A stretch of 64,000 bases of DNA from JACVRW01 sp963728495 (GTDB lineage Bacteria; Actinomycetota; Thermoleophilia; Solirubrobacterales; Thermoleophilaceae), in contig CAVSKI010000007.1 in the NCBI GenBank assembly GCA_963728495.1, positions 62,001-126,000 of the forward strand, written 5' to 3'. Shown in pieces: positions 57,233-64,000 of the stretch. The number at the start of each line of letters is the position of its first letter. The first letter of the stretch is position 1. The notes under the pieces are model-generated. The model saw nothing but the letters and a program-made list of their open reading frames with translations, was not told the origin of the DNA and did not search any database. Made by a program: the position numbers and the translations under genes.

Positions 57233-57449
57233 CCGTAGCGCAAGTTATGGCCGAATCGGCACGACCGCAAGTAGCAAAAGGCCGAAAACTCACACCTTTA
57301 ATAGGACAGTTTGTACAACGCCGTGCTCCGGGATTCACCCACCGGCGCGCTGGACGGCGCGCCGATGCGGCGATACCGTTGTCCTCAGCGTCCAGTTCGG
57401 TGAGCGCGCGGTGGCGCGCAAGCCCTCAATTCAGCCGAGGAGAGCGCAA
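57233..57449. promoter_or_regulatory. divergent control region of the amine uptake/catabolism locus
   Basis: A 217-bp relatively AT-rich gap between potA and the plus-strand aminotransferase gene. It contains TTTAATAGGACAG (57297-57309) and the palindrome TTGTACAA (57311-57318), and must hold promoters for both directions. The PucR-type regulator encoded at 58858 is the obvious candidate to bind here. No gene is evident. Confidence 0.45.
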
Positions 57450-58853
57450 ATGGCGACCACCCCGCAGTACGTGACCGAAGAGCAAACGGGACCGCCCAGC
57501 GAGTTGCAGCAGAAGGCTCGCCGCCATCTGTGGATGCACTTCACCCGCATGGGGGGGTACGACGGAGAGCACGAGATCCCCATCATCGTGCGCGGCGAGG
57601 GCTCGTACGTCTTCGACGAGAACGACAAGCGCTACCTCGACGGCCTCTCGGCGCTGTTCTGCGTGAACGCAGGACACGGCCGCCCCGAGATGGGCGAGGC
57701 GGCAGCGCGCCAGTCGGAGAAGCTCGCCTTCTACACCAACTGGAGCTACGCCCATCCCACGGCCATCGAGCTGGCCGAGCGGATCGCCGGCCTCACGCCC
57801 GGCGACCTCAACCGCGTGTTCTTCACCTCGGGTGGCTCCGAGGCCGTGGAATCGGCCTGGAAGCTCTCCCGCCAGTTCCACAAGCTCAACGGCGAGCCCC
57901 TGCGCACCAAGATCATCTCGCGCGAGGTGGCCTACCACGGCACCACCTTCGGGGCGCTCTCCATCACGGGAATCACGCCCCTGCGCACGGCCTTCGAGCC
58001 GCTGGTGCCGGGTGCCCACCACGTGCCCAACACCAACGACTACCGCTGGCCCGAGGGCCGCGACCCGCTATGGGCAGCGGACCAGATCGAGCACATGATC
58101 GAGTTTCAGGGACCGGAGACGGTGGCCGCGGTGATCCTCGAGCCGGTACAGAACTCGGGCGGCGCCTACGTCCCTCAGGACGGCTACTGGCAACGCGTGC
58201 GAGAGATCTGCGACCGGCACGGCGTGCTGTTGATCGCCGACGAGGTGATCTGCTCCTGGGGCCGCCTCGGCCACTACTTCGGCGTCGACCGCTTCGGCGT
58301 GGTGCCGGACATGATCACGACGGCCAAGGGCCTGACCTCGTCATATGCGCCGATGGGGGCGTGCATCGTCTCCGACCGCGTGGCCGAGCCGTTCATGCAC
58401 GACACGAAGATGTTCACGCACGGCATCACCTTCGGCGGCCATCCGGTGTCCGCGGCAGTGGCGATGGCCAACCTCGACATCTTCGAGCGCGAGAACCTCT
58501 GCGGCCACGTGCTCGAGAAGGAGCCGGAGTTCCGGGGCATGCTCGACAAGCTGGCGGAGGACCTGCCCATCATCGGCGACGTGCGCGGCGTGGGCTACTT
58601 CCACGCGCTGGAGCTGGTCAAGGACAAGGAGACCAAGGAGAGCTTCAGCGACGAGGAGGGCGAGGAGCTGCTGCGCGGCTTCATGTCGCAGGAGCTGTAC
58701 AAGCACGGTCTGATCTGCCGCGCCGATGACCGCGGCGACCCGGTGATCCAGCTCTCCCCGCCGCTGATCGCCGATTCCGAGGAGTTCGAGCTAATGGACA
58801 GGGTCCTGCGTCAAGTACTCGCCGAGGCCTGGGACCGGATCGTCCGGCACTGA
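57450..58853 (+). CDS. class III aminotransferase, putrescine/omega-amine type
   Basis: A 467-residue PLP enzyme. GLSALFCVNAGHGRPEMGEAA, FFTSGGSEAVESAWKLSRQF, YHGTTFGALSITG, LIADEVICSWGRLG and the PLP Lys in ITTAKGLTSSYAPMGA match omega-amino acid/putrescine-pyruvate aminotransferases. ATG 57450 has GAGGAGA at about 57437-57443. Together with the aldehyde dehydrogenase four genes on it could turn putrescine into 4-aminobutyrate. Confidence 0.9.
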   Translation: MATTPQYVTEEQTGPPSELQQKARRHLWMHFTRMGGYDGEHEIPIIVRGEGSYVFDENDKRYLDGLSALFCVNAGHGRPEMGEAAARQSEKLAFYTNWSYAHPTAIELAERIAGLTPGDLNRVFFTSGGSEAVESAWKLSRQFHKLNGEPLRTKIISREVAYHGTTFGALSITGITPLRTAFEPLVPGAHHVPNTNDYRWPEGRDPLWAADQIEHMIEFQGPETVAAVILEPVQNSGGAYVPQDGYWQRVREICDRHGVLLIADEVICSWGRLGHYFGVDRFGVVPDMITTAKGLTSSYAPMGACIVSDRVAEPFMHDTKMFTHGITFGGHPVSAAVAMANLDIFERENLCGHVLEKEPEFRGMLDKLAEDLPIIGDVRGVGYFHALELVKDKETKESFSDEEGEELLRGFMSQELYKHGLICRADDRGDPVIQLSPPLIADSEEFELMDRVLRQVLAEAWDRIVRH

Positions 58854-58857
58854 GCGA

Positions 58858-60435
58858 ATGCTGACCGTACGCGGCCTGGTCGCCGAGACGGGCCTCGAGC
58901 TCGTCACCGGCGAGGGTGCCGCGGACGCGCCGGTTCGCTGGGTCCACATCTCGGAGCTCCCCGACCCGACGCCATGGCTATCGGGCGGGGAGCTGCTGCT
59001 CACCACCGGAATCCAGCTCGACACCGAGGAGCGCCAGCGCGAGTTCGTGCGCCTGCTGTCGCGAAGCCATCTGGCCGGGCTGGGCTTCGGCACCGGCTTC
59101 GATTTCGAGGAGCTGCCCGGCCCGCTGGTCGAAGAGGCCGGCGCGCTGGGCTTCCCGGTGTTCGAGGTGCCCTACGAACTGCCCTTCATCGCGCTCACCG
59201 AGAAGGCGTTCACGCAGCTCGTGAACGAGCAGTACGAGATGCTGCAGCGGGGCATCGCGATCCACAAGCGCCTCGAGCGGCTGGTGCTCGATGAGAGTGG
59301 GCTCGACGAGGTGGTGCGCGCGCTGGCCGCCGCCACCGGCGGGACCGTGTCCGTGCTCTCGGCGCGGGGCGAGACCATCGCCGCCCGCACGTTCCGCCGC
59401 CACGTGCCCGACGAGGCGATCGCGCGCCTGCGCGAGGAAGTGCGCCGCCGCGGCGCGGCCGCGGGCGACGGCGAGGCGGGCGACGGCGAGTTCGCGCCTG
59501 ACCATCCCGAGATCGCCGGACGCTCGCTGGCGCTGCCCGTGGCCACGCGTGGGCGCGGGGCGCCGCAGGCCTGGGTGGTTGCCGTGCGCGACGCCGGCGG
59601 CCTCGGTGACTTCGAGCGGCTGATCCTGCAGCAGGCGGTGACGGTGGTCGCGCTCGAGCTGATGCGCCAGCGCGCCATGCGCGACACCGAGCGGCGCCTG
59701 GCCGGTGACGTGCTTGCCGGGGCGCTCAGCGGCCGGCTGTCACCCACCGAGCTGGCGCTGCGGCTGCGGCCCTTCGGCGTCGGCGCGAACGCCGCCGTGC
59801 TGATGTTCGGCGGGCACGACGGCGGCTCGGCCGCCCCCGCCGAGGGCGATCTCGACCGCTATCTGTCCGACGCCGGCGTGGGGGCGCTCGTGGCGCCGCA
59901 CGAGCGGCTGCTCTGCGCGGTGATCGACGCGCCCGAAGGTCTCGACCCGGTGGCCCTGGCCGGGCGGGCACGCGAGGCGCTGGCCCGCGAGGGGGAGGAT
60001 CTGCGAGCCGCGGCGTCCCGCCCGGCGGCCGTGGGCTCGCTGCGCCGCTCCTTCCACGAGGCCCGCTGTGCGCTCGAGGCGGCTGCCATGGCCAACGGGC
60101 ACTCGCCGCCCGTGGCCTCGTACCGTGACCTGGGCGCGTTCCAGCTGCTGTTGTCGCTCCAGGACGACGACGCGCTGCGGCTCTATTGCGACAGCGTGCT
60201 GGCCCCGTTGGAGGACGCCAGCGGCGAGTACGGCGACGAGCTGATCCGCTCGCTGGAGGCATTCATCGAGCAGAACGGCCAGTGGGAGAAGGCGGCCCGC
60301 GAGCTCTACTGCCACCGCCATACGCTGCGCTACCGCATCAGGCGGGTGGAGCAGCTCACGGGACGCGACCTGTCGACCGCCCGCGACCGCATTGAATTCT
60401 GGCTCGCGCTGCGAGCGAGAGAGTTGGTTACATGA
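58858..60435 (+). CDS. PucR-family transcriptional regulator
   Basis: A 525-residue regulator. The N-terminal PucR domain (about 1-120, VRGLVAETGLELVTGEG and WLSGGELLLTTG), a GGDEF-like central region and the C-terminal helix-turn-helix (CHRHTLRYRIRRVEQLTGRDL, about 478-500) are in normal order. It starts 4 nt after the aminotransferase stop. PucR proteins sense purine or amino-compound catabolites; here it likely controls the flanking amine genes. Confidence 0.9.
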   Translation: MLTVRGLVAETGLELVTGEGAADAPVRWVHISELPDPTPWLSGGELLLTTGIQLDTEERQREFVRLLSRSHLAGLGFGTGFDFEELPGPLVEEAGALGFPVFEVPYELPFIALTEKAFTQLVNEQYEMLQRGIAIHKRLERLVLDESGLDEVVRALAAATGGTVSVLSARGETIAARTFRRHVPDEAIARLREEVRRRGAAAGDGEAGDGEFAPDHPEIAGRSLALPVATRGRGAPQAWVVAVRDAGGLGDFERLILQQAVTVVALELMRQRAMRDTERRLAGDVLAGALSGRLSPTELALRLRPFGVGANAAVLMFGGHDGGSAAPAEGDLDRYLSDAGVGALVAPHERLLCAVIDAPEGLDPVALAGRAREALAREGEDLRAAASRPAAVGSLRRSFHEARCALEAAAMANGHSPPVASYRDLGAFQLLLSLQDDDALRLYCDSVLAPLEDASGEYGDELIRSLEAFIEQNGQWEKAARELYCHRHTLRYRIRRVEQLTGRDLSTARDRIEFWLALRARELVT

Positions 60436-60436
60436 C

Positions 60437-60453
60437 CGGGGGCTCACGCCCCG
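60437..60453 (+). terminator. short GC hairpin after pucR-like gene
   Basis: CGGGGGC (60437-60443) and GCCCCG (60448-60453) pair around loop TCAC, immediately after the stop. There is no T-run. Confidence 0.35.
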
Positions 60454-60463
60454 AAGCCCGAAG

Positions 60464-60491
60464 CAGCCGGCTCTGCCGGCTCTGCCGGCTG
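60464..60491 (+). repeat. three tandem GCCGGCTCT-type units forming a hairpin
   Basis: Three copies of a 9-mer (GCCGGCTCT, GCCGGCTCT, GCCGGCTGC) lie side by side. The outer arms CAGCCGGC (60464-60471) and GCCGGCTG (60484-60491) can pair, each unit core GCCGGC being itself palindromic. It may add to termination between the regulator and ald. Confidence 0.45.
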
Positions 60492-60502
60492 CGCAGGGTG
60501 CA

Positions 60503-60520
60503 GAATCATTCGGATGATTC
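60503..60520 (+). promoter_or_regulatory. 18-bp palindrome upstream of ald, candidate operator
   Basis: GAATCATTCGGATGATTC is a 7-bp perfect inverted repeat around TCGG, 37 bp before the ald ATG. Its length and AT-rich arms in a GC-rich background suit binding by an Lrp/AsnC-type (AldR) or PucR regulator. Confidence 0.5.
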
Positions 60521-60557
60521 CTGGCCGGTCGGCTGAGGGTACGAGGAGAGGACGCCA

Positions 60558-61682
60558 ATGAAGGTCGGAGTTCCGACTGAGATCAAGACCGACGAGTACC
60601 GCGTGTCGCTCACGCCGGCCGGAGTGCGCGAGCTCGCTGATCGTGGTCATGAGGTGCTCATTCAATCCGGCGCGGGTGTGGGGAGCACGATCCCGGACGA
60701 GGAGTACACCGCGCAGGGCGCGCGGATCGTGCCCGACGCTCAGTCGGTGTTCGACGAGGCGGAGATGATCCTCGGGGTCAAGGAGCCGCAGCCGGTCGAG
60801 GTGGAGATGCTGAGTCCCGACCACCTGCTGTTCACCTATCTTCATCTGGCCCCGGACCCGGACTTGACCAAGGGCCTGTGCGAGTCGGGCGCGACGTGCG
60901 TGGCCTACGAGACGGTCGAGGATGCGCGCGGACGGCTGCCGCTGCTGGCGCCCATGAGCGAGGTCGCGGGCAAGATCGCCACCCAGGCCGGAGCGTTCTT
61001 CCTGGAGCGCCCGCTGGGCGGGCGCGGGGTACTGCTCGGCGGAGTGCCGGGCGTGGCCGCGGCCACGGTGATGGTCATCGGCGGCGGCGTGGTGGGCCAG
61101 AACGCCGCCTTCATCGCGATCGGCATGGAGGCCGACGTGTTCGTGTACGACCGCTCGATCGACCGCCTGCGCGAGCTCGACGTGGGCTTCGGCGGACGCG
61201 CCTCGACCGTCTACTCGTCGACGCTGGCCATCGAGGACATGCTGCCGCACGCGGACCTCGTGATCGGCGCGGTGCTCGTGCACGGGGCGCGCGCCCCCTA
61301 CGTCATCAAGCGCAAGCAGTTGGAGCTGATGAAGACGCGCGCCGTGCTGGTGGACGTTTCGATCGACCAGGGCGGCTGCTTTGAGACATCGCGACCCACC
61401 ACCCACTCCGACCCCGTGTACGAGGTCGACGGCGTGACCCACTACTGCGTGGCCAACATGCCGGGCGCGGTGCCCGTGACCTCGACCTTCGCGCTGACCA
61501 ACGCCACCCTGCCCTACGTGCTGGAGCTGGCCGACAACGGCCTGGAGGGCGCGATCGAGTCGATGCCCGGCCTGCGCCCCGGCGTGAACGTGGCCGAGGG
61601 CAAGGTCACCCACCAGGCCGTGGCCGAGGGAACCAGCATGGAATACACGCCCGTCGAGGACGTCCTCGGCGTTACCGCTTAG
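60558..61682 (+). CDS. ald: alanine dehydrogenase
   Basis: NAD-dependent interconversion of alanine and pyruvate plus ammonia, 374 residues. MKVGVPTEIKTDEYRVSLTPAGV, PQPVEVEML, Lys and His active-site regions, NAD motif VIGGGVVGQNAAFIAIGM and NMPGAVPVTSTFALTNATLPYV are canonical. ATG 60558 has GAGGAGAGGA about 8 nt upstream. It would recycle alanine formed when pyruvate accepts amino groups in the neighbouring aminotransferase reaction. Confidence 0.95.
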   Translation: MKVGVPTEIKTDEYRVSLTPAGVRELADRGHEVLIQSGAGVGSTIPDEEYTAQGARIVPDAQSVFDEAEMILGVKEPQPVEVEMLSPDHLLFTYLHLAPDPDLTKGLCESGATCVAYETVEDARGRLPLLAPMSEVAGKIATQAGAFFLERPLGGRGVLLGGVPGVAAATVMVIGGGVVGQNAAFIAIGMEADVFVYDRSIDRLRELDVGFGGRASTVYSSTLAIEDMLPHADLVIGAVLVHGARAPYVIKRKQLELMKTRAVLVDVSIDQGGCFETSRPTTHSDPVYEVDGVTHYCVANMPGAVPVTSTFALTNATLPYVLELADNGLEGAIESMPGLRPGVNVAEGKVTHQAVAEGTSMEYTPVEDVLGVTA

Positions 61683-61689
61683 GAGAAGC

Positions 61690-63135
61690 ATGGCCACGAC
61701 GACGAGGACGAAGCTGCAGAACTTCATCGACGGCGAGCTGGTCGACGCCGCCGACGGCGCCACCGAAGAGGTGACCAACCCGGCCAACGGCGATGTGATC
61801 GCAGAGATGCCGCTCTCCACCGAGGAGGATGTGAACCGCGCAGTGGCAGCGGCCAAGGACGCCTTCGACGGCTGGGCGCGCACCACGCCCGGGCAGCGCG
61901 CGGCCGCCATCAACAAGCTCGCCGACCTGCTGGAGGAGCATGCCAAGGAGCTGTCGGACCTCGAGGCCGCCGACGCGGGCAAGCCGCGCAACGCCTTCTA
62001 CGAGGACGAGATGCCCCAGTGCGTCGACGGGCTGCGCTTCTTCGCCGGGGCCGGCCGCGTGATGGAGGGCAAGTCGTCGGGCGAGTACGCGGAGAACCGC
62101 ACCTCGATCATCCGGCGCGAGCCGATCGGAGTGGTGGGTCAGATCACCCCCTGGAACTACCCGCTGATGATGGCCATCTGGAAGATCGGCCCCGCGCTCG
62201 CCACCGGCAACACGATCGTGCTCAAGCCGGCCGAGACCACGCCGATCACCACGGTCAAGCTGGCCGAGCTGGCGGGTGAGTGCCTCCCCAAGGGAGTGTT
62301 GAACGTGATCACCGGCCACGGCAAGCCGGCCGGCTCCACGCTCGTCACCCACCCCGACATCGGCCTGGTGTCGCTGACCGGCTCGCCGGGCACCGGCAAG
62401 TGGATCGCCGCGGCGGCGGCGGACACGCTCAAGCGCGTGCACCTGGAGCTGGGCGGCAAGGCGCCGGTGATCGTCTTCGACGACGTCGACGTCGAGGTGG
62501 CGCTGGAGACCATCGCCGCCACCGCGCTCTACAACACCGGCCAGGACTGCACCGCGGCAACTCGAGTGCTCGCCTCCGGGCGAATCTACGACGACGTCGT
62601 CAATGGGCTGGCCGAACAGGCGAAGGGTTTCCGCACGGGTGACACATTCGACCCCGAGACCACGCTGGGACCGGTCAACTCGATGGCCGCACGCGAGCGC
62701 GTCGAGGGTTTCCTCGAGCGCAGGCCGACGCACGCCGAGATCGTGACCGGCGGCGAGGAGCCCGACCTGCCGGGGTCGTTCCTGGAGCCGACCGTGGTGG
62801 CCGGCCTACGGCAGGACGACGAGATGATCCAGAACGAGATCTTCGGCCCCGTGATGACCGTCCAGCAATTCGACGACGAGGCCAAGGCCATCGAATGGGC
62901 GAACGGCACTCGCTACGGGCTGGCTGCCTCGGTGTGGACGCGCGACGTCGGTCGCGCCCATCGCGTGGCCAACGCCATTCGCTTCGGCACCGTGTGGATC
63001 AACGACCACCTGACGATGGCGAACGAGATGCCCCACGGCGGCTTCAAGCAGTCGGGCTACGGCAAGGACATGTCGGCCTACGCGCTGGAGGACTACACCG
63101 AGATCAAGCACGTGATGGTGAATCTGGAAAGCTGA
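61690..63135 (+). CDS. aldehyde dehydrogenase, gamma-aminobutyraldehyde type
   Basis: A 481-residue NAD(P)-dependent enzyme. WNYPLMMAIWKIGPALATGN, the catalytic Glu in LELGGKAPVIV, catalytic Cys in NTGQDCTAATR and EIFGPVMTVQQFD are all present. Aromatic aldehyde-site residues resemble betaine/aminobutyraldehyde dehydrogenases. It starts 7 nt after ald. With the aminotransferase and importer it fits oxidation of 4-aminobutanal to GABA. Confidence 0.9.
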   Translation: MATTTRTKLQNFIDGELVDAADGATEEVTNPANGDVIAEMPLSTEEDVNRAVAAAKDAFDGWARTTPGQRAAAINKLADLLEEHAKELSDLEAADAGKPRNAFYEDEMPQCVDGLRFFAGAGRVMEGKSSGEYAENRTSIIRREPIGVVGQITPWNYPLMMAIWKIGPALATGNTIVLKPAETTPITTVKLAELAGECLPKGVLNVITGHGKPAGSTLVTHPDIGLVSLTGSPGTGKWIAAAAADTLKRVHLELGGKAPVIVFDDVDVEVALETIAATALYNTGQDCTAATRVLASGRIYDDVVNGLAEQAKGFRTGDTFDPETTLGPVNSMAARERVEGFLERRPTHAEIVTGGEEPDLPGSFLEPTVVAGLRQDDEMIQNEIFGPVMTVQQFDDEAKAIEWANGTRYGLAASVWTRDVGRAHRVANAIRFGTVWINDHLTMANEMPHGGFKQSGYGKDMSAYALEDYTEIKHVMVNLES

Positions 63136-63140
63136 GGCCC

Positions 63141-64000
63141 ATGACGGACTACTCGCCCGACGGCGACGGCGATCTTCAGAGCGAATTCGTCGAGCGTTGG
63201 CGCAACAACGCCTACGGCTGCTTCTCCTCGGGGCACAAGTTCTGTCGCGAGGTCTGCCCCGTCATGCAGGTCACGCGCAACGAGAACCACACTCCGACCG
63301 CGTTCCATGCCGACATCGTGGCGATGGAGAAGGGGCTGTTGTCGGTCGAGGACGTGGCCGACGACTTCGTCCACTGCACGCAATGCGGCGCGTGCGAGCT
63401 GCGCTGCCCCAACACACTGTTCACCGGCGACTTCTACCGCCATCGCACGCGCACGGTCGACGTGGTCAAGGCGATGCGCGCGCTCATGGTGGAGACCGGC
63501 AACGAGCGCGAGGGATGGAAGCTGTGGAATGAGCGCCTGGCTCAGGCGCACAGCGAGCCGGTCCTGGGGGAGGTGCCGGTCAGCCAGGAGCACGTGCGCG
63601 ACTGGGCCGAGGGGCTCGACCTGCCCACCGGCGGCGAGACGATCCTCTTCGTGGACTGCGAGGCGGCCTTCTACCGCACCAGCTATTCACGAGCCTTCGC
63701 TCTGTTGCTCAAGAAGGCGGGTGTCGAGTTCGGCCTGATGGCCGAGCAGTGGTGCTGCGGCGGCCCCGCGGCGGAGATGGGCTACGTCGATCTGGCCCGC
63801 AAGCACGCCGAGCACAACGTGGCCGACTGGCGCGCGGTCGGGGCCAAGCGCATCCTGGCCCCCGACCCGCACGACTACATCGCCTTCACCGAGGACTACC
63901 CGAAGTTGTTTGGCGACGATTACGACTTCGAGATCGTGCTCGGCGTGGAGCTGGTGGCCGAGCTGGTACGCGACGGGCGGCTCGCGCTCAGCGAGCCGGT
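63141..64000 (+). CDS. (Fe-S)-binding, CCG-domain oxidoreductase subunit (3' truncated)
   Basis: The first 286 residues of a protein running off the window. Cys clusters CFSSGHKFCREVCPVMQ (about 27-43) and CTQCGACELRCPN (about 80-92) look like two [4Fe-4S] sites. A heterodisulfide-reductase-like CCG segment WCCGGPAAEMG follows near residue 204. It resembles subunits that pass electrons from FAD oxidoreductases such as glycolate oxidase or LldE. ATG 63141 is 5 nt after the aldehyde dehydrogenase stop, so it belongs to the amine catabolic operon. Confidence 0.82.
   Translation, partial: MTDYSPDGDGDLQSEFVERWRNNAYGCFSSGHKFCREVCPVMQVTRNENHTPTAFHADIVAMEKGLLSVEDVADDFVHCTQCGACELRCPNTLFTGDFYRHRTRTVDVVKAMRALMVETGNEREGWKLWNERLAQAHSEPVLGEVPVSQEHVRDWAEGLDLPTGGETILFVDCEAAFYRTSYSRAFALLLKKAGVEFGLMAEQWCCGGPAAEMGYVDLARKHAEHNVADWRAVGAKRILAPDPHDYIAFTEDYPKLFGDDYDFEIVLGVELVAELVRDGRLALSEP

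Noticed and set aside
60464..60491. Short tandem repeat as a CRISPR-like array
   Set aside because: Units are 9 bp with no spacers and only three copies.

Overview
The window is about 70% GC, densely packed and mostly made of short translationally coupled operons. Gene content points to an actinobacterium, most likely of class Thermoleophilia (Solirubrobacterales). Supporting traits are the dnaK-grpE-dnaJ-hspR order, myo-inositol-phosphate synthase beside a phosphatidylinositol-phosphate synthase, an insertion-type ThiS-ThiG fusion, several secreted GH39-like proteins, and a protein starting with the N-terminus LSYANVMATLAVFIALGG. The taxonomic placement is inference. I saw no rRNA, tRNA, CRISPR, prophage or complete insertion sequence.

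Layout. 1-1.6 kb: end of a secreted protein and a secreted HExxH metalloprotease-like protein. 1.6-8.3 kb (minus): heat-shock operon dnaK-grpE-dnaJ-hspR-clpB. 8.3-15.6 kb: FKBP lipoprotein, membrane glycosyltransferase-like protein, EamA exporter, endonuclease III, haloalkane-dehalogenase-like hydrolase, a polytopic membrane protein, cold-shock protein and fatty-acid desaturase. 15.7-21.6 kb: inositol-lipid operon (PAP2 phosphatase, PI-phosphate synthase, Ino1, glycosyltransferase-PHP fusion) running into a UDG-like protein and two small proteins. 21.6-25.6 kb: rRNA/tRNA uracil methyltransferase, EEP-fold enzyme, argF, cupredoxin lipoprotein and a SnoaL-like protein. 25.6-32.6 kb: TPP-riboswitch-controlled thiO-thiSG, thiE and three GH39-like secreted proteins, with a 169-bp foldback element directly before thiE. 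32.6-41.8 kb: membrane proteins, lpdA, several secreted or surface proteins, and a LysM / MinD-like ATPase / coiled-coil module. 41.9-45.7 kb: pdhA-pdhB-pdhC. 45.7-49.8 kb: small secreted protein, HtrA-like protease, LOG-family enzyme, phospholipase D-like protein and an enolase-superfamily enzyme. 49.8-64 kb: UspA, APC permease, class III aminotransferase and potCBDA on the minus strand. Divergent to these on the plus strand are a second aminotransferase, a PucR regulator, alanine dehydrogenase, an aldehyde dehydrogenase and a truncated Fe-S protein. Together they look like a polyamine/amine uptake and catabolism locus.

Two features cut across the window. First, many reading frames carry single-base insertions and almost no deletions (clpB, desaturase, PAP2, GT-PHP, GH39, pdhA, pdhB, and clusters at 36.6-38.8 kb). 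Removing the extra base restores full-length family proteins each time. This looks like uncorrected single-molecule sequencing error rather than gene decay, so affected genes are annotated as single spans. Second, at least 16 genes have a TANNNT hexamer (typically TAGGCT or TAGCCT) ending only 6-10 nt before the start codon, the signature of leaderless transcription.
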